Below, in pieces: positions 27,092-35,958 of a stretch of DNA of 64,000 nucleotides (within the stretch, counting starts at the first letter, position 1; the number at the start of each line of letters is the position of its first letter). Under the pieces are notes generated by a model. The model was not told where the DNA came from and did not search any database. It worked only from the letters and a program-made list of their open reading frames with translations. A program made the position numbers and the translations under genes. Origin of the DNA: Cohnella terricola (GTDB taxonomy: Bacteria > Bacillota > Bacilli > Paenibacillales > Paenibacillaceae). The DNA is taken from NCBI RefSeq assembly GCF_007786475.1, contig NZ_VNJJ01000019.1, forward strand, positions 17,000 through 80,999, read 5' to 3'.

Positions 27092-27823
27092 ATGAGGCAA
27101 ACAACATGGAAAGGTCACACCCGGTACGACTTCTCTGTCAACGAAAGAGAAGGCTTGGTCGTCGTTCCGGCTAACCCGGCAGAAGGGAATCCATGGATTT
27201 GGCGCGCCGCGTTCTTCGACGCGTTCGCGCAGGCGGACATGGCCATGCTGCAGAGAGGGTGGCATTTAGCTTATTACGAAGTGAGCGATATGTACGGATG
27301 TCCGGAAGCGGTTCGCTTGATGCGGTCCTTTCAAGGCCATGTGGAATCGCAATTCCATTTAGCCAAGAAAACCGTTCTATTCGGCTTCAGCCGTGGCGGA
27401 TTCTATTCTTTCAATTACGCGGCCGAGTATCCGGAGCAGGTTTCCGGTTTATATCTCGATGCGCCCGCGTTGGATATCCGAAGCTGGCCGGGCGGTTACG
27501 GAAAAGCGCCGCGGGCGGAAAAAGAATGGCAGGAGTGCCTGCAGAATTACGGTTTGACGGAAGAGACGGCGCGCGATTTCAAAGGGAACCCGCTGGACAA
27601 AATCGATCAGGTGGCGGAAGCCGGAATCCCGATTCTCGTCGTATACGGCGATGCGGATAAAGACGCCATTTTCAGCGAGAACGCCGAAATCCTCATTCGC
27701 CGGTATCGCGAATTGGGCGGAGAAATCAAATCGATCGTTAAACCGGGAGGAGAACATCATCCCCACAGTCTGGAAGATCCTGCGCCTATCGTGGAATATC
27801 TGATCGCTAACTGTAATAGCTAA
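27092..27823 (+). CDS. Alpha/beta hydrolase
   Basis: 243 residues from ATG 27092 (AAAGGGG nine bases upstream; ATG 27083 is possible). The nucleophile elbow GFSRGG, a later VVYGDAD that supplies the acid, and the GGEHHPHS histidine near the C-terminus make a Ser-Asp-His triad of the alpha/beta hydrolase fold. There is no signal peptide, so it is cytoplasmic. It starts 15 bases after the glycosidase gene and is probably co-transcribed with it. It could be a carbohydrate esterase that removes acyl groups from imported sugars, but the substrate cannot be read from the sequence. Confidence 0.8.
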   Translation: MRQTTWKGHTRYDFSVNEREGLVVVPANPAEGNPWIWRAAFFDAFAQADMAMLQRGWHLAYYEVSDMYGCPEAVRLMRSFQGHVESQFHLAKKTVLFGFSRGGFYSFNYAAEYPEQVSGLYLDAPALDIRSWPGGYGKAPRAEKEWQECLQNYGLTEETARDFKGNPLDKIDQVAEAGIPILVVYGDADKDAIFSENAEILIRRYRELGGEIKSIVKPGGEHHPHSLEDPAPIVEYLIANCNS

Positions 27824-27875
27824 GACGAGCATTCGTTCCATTGCGGTATATTCCCTTCCGAGGGGGGAATAATCG

Positions 27876-28493
27876 ATGGTATCTTTGGCGCAAAGGAGCT
27901 CGTTGTTGTTGAAAGTAAGTTTTATTTGGGAAGCTATGGCGATCTTGTTCGTGGGCTTCTGCCTGCTTCGGATTTTAGGTAAAAAAACGGTCGGCGAAAT
28001 GACGGGACTCGAGATTATTACGCTGCTTGCTATGGCTTCCCACATCGGGCATGCGATTCCCGGGGACGGATTATTGAAGACGATCATCGTATTATCCACT
28101 TTCGTGGCCTTATTGCTGGTGATACAGTATTTGTCCGTCAAATTCAACAAAGTGGAGAAGCTGTTTATGGGCGAGGCTGCCGTCGTCATTAAAGACGGGC
28201 AAATCCAGACCGATGCCTTAAAAAGGCTGCGAATGTCCGTCGATCAATTGGAAGCGAGATTAAGAGAGAACAGTATCATGTCGTTCGAGGACGTCAAGAC
28301 GGCGACGATCGAGATCAGCGGGCAGCTCGGATACGAATTGAAGAGGCAGGCGAAGCCCGTTACGATCGGGGAATTGGAGAAAATATTGGCGCCGTTGCTC
28401 ATGACGAAAGCTCCTCCTCAGCCCCAATACAATTTGTTCAAAGAAGTGAGAGAGAAGGAACACGACAAGGAGATTCCGAAAAATTTGCAATAG
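27876..28493 (+). CDS. DUF421 (YetF/YcaP-like) membrane protein
   Basis: 205 residues. Two or three N-terminal membrane spans (about 18-38, 48-64, 67-86) precede a cytoplasmic DUF421 domain that contains LFMGEAAVVIKDGQI, the RLRMSVDQLEARLRE segment and the ISGQLGYELK strand typical of YetF-like proteins. The biochemical function of the family is not established. In B. subtilis some members are spore or cell-envelope associated. The ATG has a GAGGGGGGAA ribosome site. A hairpin closes the transcript at 28505-28547. Confidence 0.9.
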   Translation: MVSLAQRSSLLLKVSFIWEAMAILFVGFCLLRILGKKTVGEMTGLEIITLLAMASHIGHAIPGDGLLKTIIVLSTFVALLLVIQYLSVKFNKVEKLFMGEAAVVIKDGQIQTDALKRLRMSVDQLEARLRENSIMSFEDVKTATIEISGQLGYELKRQAKPVTIGELEKILAPLLMTKAPPQPQYNLFKEVREKEHDKEIPKNLQ

Positions 28494-28504
28494 CGGCCAT
28501 AACC

Positions 28505-28547
28505 AATCGAGCAGGCTCATGCAATCACGCATAAGCCTGCTCGATTT
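28505..28547. terminator. Terminator between convergent DUF421 and chitinase genes
   Basis: AATCGAGCAGGCT pairs perfectly with AGCCTGCTCGATT around a 16-base loop. The T-run is short. Confidence 0.7.
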
Positions 28548-28555
28548 GTCTCGCG

Positions 28556-31500
28556 CTAGTCGGTCAAGTTCAGCGTACGCAGCATTCTCATGACCGATAC
28601 CGTCGCTTGGGCTTTCGTCACCGTCGCCAGAGGTGCAAGCTTCGTTTCGGATACCCCATTTAGTATTTTACGCTCCGTCATGAGTGCCATGGCGCCTTGG
28701 GCGAAGGGGGCGATATCCGCACGGTCCTTAAACGGTGTTAACGCCGCGGGATCGGTTCGATTCGCGACGCCGACGAAGGCCATCGCTTGTTCAAGCACCG
28801 TCGCCAGTTCTTGCCGGGTTATGAGTCCCATCGGATCGAAGGCGTCCGCCGATTTGCCTTTGATCAGACCGAGCTTCCAAGCGACCGCGATCTCTTCCGC
28901 GTATTTCGTTCCGTCGCCGACGTCCTTGAACGGCGATTTCGCGCTATCCGGCACGATGCCTAGTCCGTTCACGATGATCGAGACGAGTTCTCCGCGGGTG
29001 ATGTCTTGTTTCGCCCCAAACACGTTCGGACTGTCTCCGAAGGCGATGCCTTTTGCTGCCGCCTGCTTGATATCCTGCGCCGCCCATGTCTGGTTCGTAT
29101 CGAGAAAGCTCGGATTGGACTGGACGACTCCGTAGATGCCGCTGCCGCTCCGCTTCAGTTCTGCCGAGACCGAGCCGTCGGAGTGGGCTGCGAACAGCGT
29201 AGGCACATGCCGGTAAGTCTTTCTGTCCCGCAAGTAGATCGCGCCGGTCGCTAGATCCGGATCGACTTTAGGATCGGCGTTCAGCTTGAAAATCCGGCTG
29301 GCCTCGCCCGATTTGAAGTCCTCCATCTGAGAAGATTTGTTCGCGGAATCCAGAACTTCGATCTTAAATTCCAGCGGTCCGCTAATAATCTGAGCGTTGC
29401 GTGCTTTCGCGGCCGCCCGGAATTGGGCCGCAATATCCTCCCCGGGAGGCTGGATCGTAATCCGGACGTTTGCGACCGTTTCCCCGAGCTTGAAGGCTTC
29501 GGCCGGGACGCTGAGTTCGACGCCGTTGACGAGAAGCGATAGCGTACCGCCGGTTCCTTTGCCGGCAATCGCCTGGATGATTTCTTTGGCCATGATCGTC
29601 TCGACGATCTCGGCGTCCGTGACTACGACGATCTGGGATTTCTTAGCTTCGGAATCCCGTATCGACTTCACGGCATCGGCGGTTTGCAGGGTGACGGTCG
29701 CCTTGTTCCCGTCCCTCGCCACTTTGGCCTTCAACCGGTTCGCCGCGGGATCGCCGATTCCGGTCGTGTCAGGCTCGGTCGAAGCGCCTCCGCCCCCGCC
29801 GCCTCCGCCAGAGGATGGTCTCGGCGCGGTCGTCGTCACATCAAGCACAGCGGCGGCAGAAACCGCCGTCGTACGGCCGCCTTCTTTGATCAGCGCAAGG
29901 ACCTGAACCCGATAAGCGGTGCTTGGATTCAGATTCGTTATGGAGAATTCCGTATTCGTCGTATTTCCGATCCAGGCGTTGTCGGCGAATACGTCGTACC
30001 CGGTAGCTCCCGGCGAAGCTTCCCAAGCGATATTCGCGGCGGTACTGCCAATTGACGCGAGCATTAAGCTTCGGGGCGCAGTAAGCGTACCCGAAGCAAG
30101 GGAACCGTTGGTCGGTAAATCGCGGACAAGCCGGGTCGTCAGCGTCTTGTTGCGGTCGCCGCTAATATCCCAACTCATGACGCCAGCTAGATCCAGTGAT
30201 CTAACTAGCGATGCTTTATACAGAATGGATTCTTCGTCATCATAGGAGATGAAGCGTTTATTCTCGTTATTATACAGATAAGGCACTTTGGCGGCTTCGT
30301 TCCAATATCGGATGTAGCCGTTCTTGTTCACATAGTTATCCTCGACGTCTGTGTAATCGAAAGCATAGTCTTCCCAGGTTCCGAATTTCTCTCCGGGAGG
30401 AATCGTTCCGCCTTCGCATGTCTGATACTGGCCGGGAGAAGGACAGTTCAGCCATCCTTTGCCGTAGAAAGGCAAGCCCAGAACGAGCTTGTAAGCAGGC
30501 ACTCCGCCCTTCAGGTGACCGCGGACTCCGCCAGCGACGTTCCACCTCGGACCTGTTGCTTTCGGATGGTTCTTGTCGTAATACAGCGGCGCGTTATGAT
30601 GAGCGAGCGGTTCCCAGGTTCCGCTGTAGTCGTACGTCATGATATTAATGAAATCCAGGTAATCTGCCGATCGGGCTAGATCGGCGTTGACGACGAATTC
30701 GTCGGATTGCGCGGATGCGATCGTCAGCAAATAATATTTGCCTTCCACCGACCCGGCGGCGTCGAACGCTTCCCGTATCGTTTTCATAAGCAACACGAAG
30801 TTTTCCTTGTCTTCGGGACTGCGCGAGTTGGTATCGACGCCGCCTTCGACCGGATATTCCCAGTCGATATCCAGACCGTCCAGCCTGTATTCGCGAACGA
30901 AGTCGACGGCCGAATCGGCGAAGGCTCGCCGGGTTTCCTCGGTCTTGGCCATATTCGAGAAGTTGCCCGACCAAGACCAACCGCCTACGGAGACGATCAA
31001 GTTCAGGTTAGGATTGTCGGCTTTCCTCGCTCTTAAGGCCGCTAAGTTCCTAAGATCGACGTCCTGGTCGCCGACGACGATCTCTCCATCGAACACGTCA
31101 CGGGCTTGCAGTGGGATATCGGCGTTCTTGCAGGCGACTCCGGTCGATCCATAGCCTCTCCAGCACAGGTCGGAGAACGCGTAATTGATATGGGTAATTT
31201 GGGACACGTCGATATCTTCGGGCATAAATCCGCGGTCGAAAACGGACCAGGACGTATAGTAGGTAACGATGTTATAATGGCCGCCCGGAACGACGATCAC
31301 TTCGGCGCTATCCGGCGATCTCCACAGCCGATTTTTGGCTACGGCCTTAAAAGCATAGGACTGGCCTTCCGTCAGTCCAGTTGCCACGTAACGGTTGGAG
31401 TCGCTCGTTCCGATCAGTTCGCCGTCACGGTAGATTTCGTAGCCGGTCGCTCCCGGTGTCGCGGCCCAGCCGAGCGAAGCGGTCGTTCTCGTGGCCGTGA

Positions 31501-32200
31501 CGATTTTCATGTCGCGAGGCGCTTCAAGCTGTCCCCAGGTTAATTTGACGGGGTTGCTGTCTTTGGAAACGTCCGGCAGATTCTGCGCAGCGACCGTAAA
31601 GGTGTAGACGGCGCCGGTGACGGTCGTTTCCGCAATCGGGAACGTATAGCTGTCGGAGCCGTCCCATACCCCGCCTTTCCATTGCCCGTTCACGGATACA
31701 TCGTAGCCATTCGCGCCGGGACTGCCGATCCATCCGAGCGTAATGCCGTTTTCGGTTACGTCGGTGATCTTGAGATGAAGAGGAGGCGTCAGGGGGGGCT
31801 TAGGACGTTGACTTGGATCGTCGGGAGCGGTCATCACGGTAACAACGTTGCTTTTTTTGCCGTTTTCCTTGCCGGGCGTCACATAGAAAGAATACTCGGT
31901 TTCGGGAGATAAGCCGCCAATCTCCTTTGGAGGCGCTCCAACCCAAGCTTTCCAATCCCCGGTCGCCGCGTTCCAGACGTTATACCCTTCGACGGAGGTG
32001 ATTCCGTCTACCAAATCCCAAGACAAGGTGACGGAATTGTGCGTAAAGCTGTCGACCTTCAAGTTCTGCGGCGCCTCGATCTCTGCTGCAGATGCATGGG
32101 AAGCGGGGAAGAAGGGGGTGCAATAAGAGAGCACCAATACGAAGCTGAGAATCCATGTTGTCAGTTTCGCGAGTTTCGCGCGGAGATAACCGTTGGGCAT
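28556..32200 (-). CDS. Surface-anchored GH18 chitinase with FN3 and SLH domains
   Basis: 1214 residues from ATG 32200 (AGGAG upstream; the frame reaches a GTG at 32221 that overlaps the ribosome site). Order: signal peptide (about 1-38), three fibronectin type III domains (about 42-130, 140-222, 226-303), a GH18 barrel (about 309-675) with the DxxDxDxE motif as DGLDIDWE (catalytic Glu about residue 448) and conserved SVGGWSWSGNFS, a fourth FN3 (about 690-775), a poly-Gly linker, a beta-rich domain (about 800-1010), and three C-terminal SLH domains (about 1025-1214) that attach proteins to secondary cell-wall polymer. It hydrolyses chitin or chitooligosaccharides at the cell surface. A perfect cre palindrome lies 46 bp upstream of the start, so carbon catabolite repression is expected. 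Confidence 0.95.
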   Translation of the reverse strand: MPNGYLRAKLAKLTTWILSFVLVLSYCTPFFPASHASAAEIEAPQNLKVDSFTHNSVTLSWDLVDGITSVEGYNVWNAATGDWKAWVGAPPKEIGGLSPETEYSFYVTPGKENGKKSNVVTVMTAPDDPSQRPKPPLTPPLHLKITDVTENGITLGWIGSPGANGYDVSVNGQWKGGVWDGSDSYTFPIAETTVTGAVYTFTVAAQNLPDVSKDSNPVKLTWGQLEAPRDMKIVTATRTTASLGWAATPGATGYEIYRDGELIGTSDSNRYVATGLTEGQSYAFKAVAKNRLWRSPDSAEVIVVPGGHYNIVTYYTSWSVFDRGFMPEDIDVSQITHINYAFSDLCWRGYGSTGVACKNADIPLQARDVFDGEIVVGDQDVDLRNLAALRARKADNPNLNLIVSVGGWSWSGNFSNMAKTEETRRAFADSAVDFVREYRLDGLDIDWEYPVEGGVDTNSRSPEDKENFVLLMKTIREAFDAAGSVEGKYYLLTIASAQSDEFVVNADLARSADYLDFINIMTYDYSGTWEPLAHHNAPLYYDKNHPKATGPRWNVAGGVRGHLKGGVPAYKLVLGLPFYGKGWLNCPSPGQYQTCEGGTIPPGEKFGTWEDYAFDYTDVEDNYVNKNGYIRYWNEAAKVPYLYNNENKRFISYDDEESILYKASLVRSLDLAGVMSWDISGDRNKTLTTRLVRDLPTNGSLASGTLTAPRSLMLASIGSTAANIAWEASPGATGYDVFADNAWIGNTTNTEFSITNLNPSTAYRVQVLALIKEGGRTTAVSAAAVLDVTTTAPRPSSGGGGGGGGASTEPDTTGIGDPAANRLKAKVARDGNKATVTLQTADAVKSIRDSEAKKSQIVVVTDAEIVETIMAKEIIQAIAGKGTGGTLSLLVNGVELSVPAEAFKLGETVANVRITIQPPGEDIAAQFRAAAKARNAQIISGPLEFKIEVLDSANKSSQMEDFKSGEASRIFKLNADPKVDPDLATGAIYLRDRKTYRHVPTLFAAHSDGSVSAELKRSGSGIYGVVQSNPSFLDTNQTWAAQDIKQAAAKGIAFGDSPNVFGAKQDITRGELVSIIVNGLGIVPDSAKSPFKDVGDGTKYAEEIAVAWKLGLIKGKSADAFDPMGLITRQELATVLEQAMAFVGVANRTDPAALTPFKDRADIAPFAQGAMALMTERKILNGVSETKLAPLATVTKAQATVSVMRMLRTLNLTD

Positions 32201-32245
32201 TGTGAAAATAGCTCCTCTCACTAGAAAATTAATAGCATAAAATAA

Positions 32246-32259
32246 TGTAAGCGCTTACA
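32246..32259 (-). promoter_or_regulatory. CcpA cre site upstream of the chitinase gene
   Basis: TGTAAGCGCTTACA is a perfect 14-base palindrome and an exact match to the Bacillus cre consensus TGWAANCGNTNWCA. On the minus strand it lies within a possible promoter, TTGTCG - 17 bases - TACATT, where CcpA binding would block RNA polymerase. Confidence 0.88.
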
Positions 32260-32426
32260 GAAATTTCGACAAATCCCTCCTTCTTAAGGGGTGAGATATC
32301 AATTACATGTGAGATTCTAACTTAGTCGGCTCTAGAAAACGAGATGAGAAATTAACGATTTTTTATAGATATTCACGCAATATTGTACCGGGCGGGAGGT
32401 AAGGTTCCTAGTATGCGGAAAATGGA

Positions 32427-32476
32427 AAAAAAGCGATCGAGCGAAGAGACGCGAACCTCTCTTGATCGACCGCTTT
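32427..32476 (-). terminator. Terminator of the M20 amidohydrolase gene
   Basis: On the minus strand AAAGCGGTCGA plus AAGAGA pair with TCTCTT plus TCGATCGCTTT and run into seven T. In the 320-base gap 32201-32520 this hairpin and the cre site are the only features I can support. Confidence 0.75.
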
Positions 32477-32520
32477 ATGCAACCGGGATTGAAAACGTAA
32501 AGGGCCAGTGGCCTGCCGAC

Positions 32521-33693
32521 CTAGAGGCTTTGTCGAAATTCTTCCTTGATCCGCTGCCGCAGCTCCGCGTCCGTCAGAACGTCGCAGGCGGTATACGCGA
32601 GCATGGTTGCGCCGAATACCATCGCTTTGTAAGCCCGGTCGGTCTGCGCGGCGTCTCGGAACTCTGTTGTGTGAAGCTGATAGGGCTCGTCGACGATCTT
32701 GATGAAGGGATGCGCCGCCGGACAACGCAACGATACGTTGCCCAGGTCGAGCGAGCCGTTATCGTGTCCGCCGCGAATTTCGTCCTCCGGGATTCCACTC
32801 GCAATCAAGTTCGCTGTGAAAGCTTCGGATAACGCCTCGTTGGTGAGCAGCTCGTCGTATGAATATTCGTAATTGGATACCGTCATGCTGCAGCCCGTGG
32901 CAATTCCGGCCGCCTCCGCGCAGGTGGTGACTTTGCGTGCCAGCTCGTCGACGTAGGCGCGCGTTGCGGCTCTTACGTAGAAGCGAGCTTCCGCGTAATC
33001 AGGGATAAGGTTTGGTGCTTTCCCGCCGCTCGAGATAATGCCGTGAATGCGGGCGTCTTCCCGCGTTTGCTGGCGCAGCGCATTGACGGAGTTGAACAGT
33101 TGGATCACAGCGTCAAGCGCGTTGATCCCGAGCTCCGGGTTCGCTGCCGCGTGCGCGGCTTTGCCGCGGAACTCGAATTGCAGCGCGTCCATGGCCAGTG
33201 ACGCGCCGGAGCGCTCGTAGCAATGGTATGGATGAGCCATGATCGCGATGTCGCAATCGTCGAATAATCCGGCGGCGGCCATGTCGACTTTGGCGCCCAT
33301 CGTCTCTTCGGCGGGCGTGCCGTATACGCGGATCGTGCCGCCGGTACGGTCGGCGACGGTGCGAAGTCCGGCGGCCGCGCCCAAGGCCATCGTGCAGATT
33401 AGGTGATGGCCGCAGGCGTGCCCGATCTCTGGCAAGGCATCGTATTCGGCCAACAATCCGACGACCGGCCCGGGTTTCCCCGATGTGTATTCGGCGATAA
33501 ACGCGGTTTCCAGGCCAAGCACGGTCCGTTCCACCCGGAATCCGAGCTTCTCCAGCTCGGACGAGAGGAGGGCAGCGGCTTGTTTTTCCTCATGGCCCAG
33601 CTCGGGGTGGGCGGCGATGAACGAGGCGATCTCGGTCAATCGGCCCGAGTAGGCTTGAATGCTATCTTGAACGATCGATTTCAGATCCGTCAT
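32521..33693 (-). CDS. M20-family amidohydrolase (AbgB-like)
   Basis: 390 residues from ATG 33693 (AAGGAG eight bases upstream); the frame continues to 33765 without a better start. The metal-site motifs of the M20D amidohydrolases are visible: GLLAEYDALPEIGHACGHHL, PAEETMGAK, and the dimerisation-domain segment FRGKAAHAAANPELGINALDA. These enzymes hydrolyse N-acyl or aminobenzoyl-glutamate-like amides in the cytoplasm. It lacks a signal peptide. It is divergent from the Gfo/Idh gene at 33901 across a 207-base gap that would hold both promoters; no certain boxes are called there. The natural substrate cannot be predicted. Confidence 0.92.
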   Translation of the reverse strand: MTDLKSIVQDSIQAYSGRLTEIASFIAAHPELGHEEKQAAALLSSELEKLGFRVERTVLGLETAFIAEYTSGKPGPVVGLLAEYDALPEIGHACGHHLICTMALGAAAGLRTVADRTGGTIRVYGTPAEETMGAKVDMAAAGLFDDCDIAIMAHPYHCYERSGASLAMDALQFEFRGKAAHAAANPELGINALDAVIQLFNSVNALRQQTREDARIHGIISSGGKAPNLIPDYAEARFYVRAATRAYVDELARKVTTCAEAAGIATGCSMTVSNYEYSYDELLTNEALSEAFTANLIASGIPEDEIRGGHDNGSLDLGNVSLRCPAAHPFIKIVDEPYQLHTTEFRDAAQTDRAYKAMVFGATMLAYTACDVLTDAELRQRIKEEFRQSL

Positions 33694-33900
33694 AGGCGAT
33701 CTCCTTTTTCGTATTCGAAGGATATGTGCTCTATTTATCGTATCTCTTCCCGACAGGACAATCAAGGTTGGACGGATTGAAAAATCATGTCGCTATTTTA
33801 TAGTTTAAATGGCACAAAAACTTATTATATTGGCTGAAAAAGTTGTGTAATCTTTACGTGTTGTCGTATATTTTAAGTTAAAGGCCAAGGAGGCTCTTCC

Positions 33901-34887
33901 ATGATTCGGATCGGTAAAATCAGCTATTGGCATGTTCATGCAGACGAATACACGCAGCTCGCGTTGGCGCATCCAGACACGGAGTTGGCGGCGATCTGGG
34001 ACGAGTTGCCGGAGCGCGGGCAAGCGAAAGCAGCTAAATACGGCGTGCCTTATTACGCTTCGCTCGACGAGATGCTCGCTAGAGATGACATTGACGCAGT
34101 GATCGTCGACGCGCCGACGAATCTTCACCATGAAGTCATGCTGAAGGCCGCTCGCGCGGGCAAACATATTTTCACGGAAAAGGTGATCGCACCTACCCGC
34201 AAAGAAGTCGAGGACATCGTCGGGGCGGTTCGTGAAGCCGGCGTTAAGTTCACGGTATCGCTGCCCCGTCTTTATGCGAATTACACGCAGACGATCGGGC
34301 GCATCGTGGAGGAAGGCACGCTCGGCAAGCTGACGCTGGCCAGGGTTCGCCTGTCGCACAACGGAGCGATCGCGAACTGGTTGCCTGAGCATTTCTATTC
34401 GAAGGAACAATGCGGCGGGGGTGCGCTAATCGATCTCGGCTGTCATCCGATGTATCTCGTGCGGAGCTTCCTGGGTATGCCGGAAAGTGTGATCGCGAAT
34501 TTCGGATACGTAACCGGCAGGGAAGTGGAAGATAACGCCGTTGCCGTTCTTCGGTATTCCGAAGGCGCGATCGGAATCGTGGAAGCAGGATTCGTGAACA
34601 GCCACTCTCCGTTCTCCATCGAGTTGCACGGCACGGAAGGTACGTTGCTGTTCGGCTTTCCGGAAGAGGTCGTTAAAATCCGTTCGAACCGCGGAAGCGG
34701 GGAGTGGGAAACGTTGCCTCTCGGCGAGAAGCAGCCCGACGCGTTCAGCCAGTGGGTCGGGCATATTCGGAATGACACGGAAGCGACGGACAATGTTGCG
34801 GCCGCGGTCGATCTGACGAAGCTGATGGAGGCATCCACACGTTCGGTGGCGGAAGGGCGTCCGATTCGAATCGACGAATTGGCGTAA
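33901..34887 (+). CDS. Gfo/Idh/MocA-family oxidoreductase
   Basis: 328 residues. It starts MIRIGKISYWHVHADEYTQL with a Rossmann-type beta strand, though the usual GxGxxG is not present, then has VIVDAPTNLHHEVMLKAARAGKHIFTEK, the conserved EK dipeptide region of the family, and GGGALIDLGCHPMYLVRSF with the catalytic-site histidine segment (GxxxDxGxH-like). Such enzymes oxidise or epimerise sugars and inositols with NAD(P). The ATG has an AAGGAGG site. It is the first gene of a three-gene unit with an AraC regulator and a second family member. The odd N-terminus may mean altered cofactor binding. Confidence 0.88.
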   Translation: MIRIGKISYWHVHADEYTQLALAHPDTELAAIWDELPERGQAKAAKYGVPYYASLDEMLARDDIDAVIVDAPTNLHHEVMLKAARAGKHIFTEKVIAPTRKEVEDIVGAVREAGVKFTVSLPRLYANYTQTIGRIVEEGTLGKLTLARVRLSHNGAIANWLPEHFYSKEQCGGGALIDLGCHPMYLVRSFLGMPESVIANFGYVTGREVEDNAVAVLRYSEGAIGIVEAGFVNSHSPFSIELHGTEGTLLFGFPEEVVKIRSNRGSGEWETLPLGEKQPDAFSQWVGHIRNDTEATDNVAAAVDLTKLMEASTRSVAEGRPIRIDELA

Positions 34888-34911
34888 ACGGTCGCATAAG
34901 GGGGGGACAGG

Positions 34912-35958
34912 ATGTCGGCGGAAGAACGAGACAAGCAGGAGAACGGAACAAGGAAGCAGCAGGATCGGAAATCCGCCGGAGCTCCTGGTCCCTTTCCCTA
35001 TGCCCGGATGGCGAAGAAACAGGACGCGCTGGACAGGCTGGATTTGCAGTTCCGCTGGGGAGGATACGGCATTCGTGTGCTGAAATGCCATCTCACTTCG
35101 TTTCCCCCGGGACAAATCGTTAATTTTCATAAACACTCCGAATACGAATTTCATTATATTCCTAAGGGCAAAGGGAAGGTCATTCTCGTTGACCAGGCCT
35201 ACGATCTCCATGAAGGCTTGTTTTATTTGACGGGGCCGGATTTGGTTCATTATCAGGAATCGGATCAGAACGATCCCATGTTCGAGTTATGCTTGCACTT
35301 GGACATCGTCCCTCTCGGAACGGGAATCGAACCGGAGGGCTGGGGCGACGATCTGGAAGCGGCGGAAGCCCGGGAGTGCATCACGGCGCTGGATAAGCTG
35401 CCTCTCGTACCTATCGTCGACCGGTTCCATGCGATGAACGGGTTTCTGGAGGCATATCGAATCTGGGAAGAACAACCCGCCGGTTTCTATACGTTAATGA
35501 AGCAGGCGATCGTCCAGATTCTTCTGCGCACGACGCGGGTATCGGAGAATGAAGCGGTCCGTCCGGGAATCCCGGAAAGGGATATGAGCTTCCATCGTTA
35601 CGAACTCGCCACGCAATACATTCAGGATAACGAAAGCTTGCCGATCTCGCTTGAACAGGTCGCCGAGTGGATCAGAATCAGCCCGCGGCAACTGCAGCGC
35701 ATATTCCGCAGTGAGGGGCGTACGACTTTCCGCGATTATTTGGAGCACGTAAGATTGACGGCGATATGCGCCGATCTGATCCGGACGGACAAGCCGATCG
35801 AGGAAATCGCTGTTAATCACGGATACGTCAATCCGAACTATTTATACCCGGTATTTAAAGGAAAATATGAAGTGACGCCAAGCGCTTATCGCAAAATGCA
35901 TTCCGGAGACACCCGCGGGTCGTCCCCTCAACTTCAAGGAGAGAAGGAAGAGACATGA
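34912..35958 (+). CDS. AraC-family transcriptional regulator with cupin sensor
   Basis: 348 residues. A polar N-terminus precedes a cupin-like effector domain (FPPGQIVNFHKHSEYEFHYIPKGKGKVIL, about 65-145) and a C-terminal AraC DNA-binding domain (about 240-335) with ISLEQVAEWIRISPRQLQRIF and PIEEIAVNHGYVNPNYLYPVFK. It is not a response regulator since no receiver domain is present; it probably binds a sugar or sugar acid directly. It starts 25 bases after the first oxidoreductase gene and its stop codon overlaps the start of the second by the ATGA pattern, so it should control this operon. Confidence 0.92.
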   Translation: MSAEERDKQENGTRKQQDRKSAGAPGPFPYARMAKKQDALDRLDLQFRWGGYGIRVLKCHLTSFPPGQIVNFHKHSEYEFHYIPKGKGKVILVDQAYDLHEGLFYLTGPDLVHYQESDQNDPMFELCLHLDIVPLGTGIEPEGWGDDLEAAEARECITALDKLPLVPIVDRFHAMNGFLEAYRIWEEQPAGFYTLMKQAIVQILLRTTRVSENEAVRPGIPERDMSFHRYELATQYIQDNESLPISLEQVAEWIRISPRQLQRIFRSEGRTTFRDYLEHVRLTAICADLIRTDKPIEEIAVNHGYVNPNYLYPVFKGKYEVTPSAYRKMHSGDTRGSSPQLQGEKEET

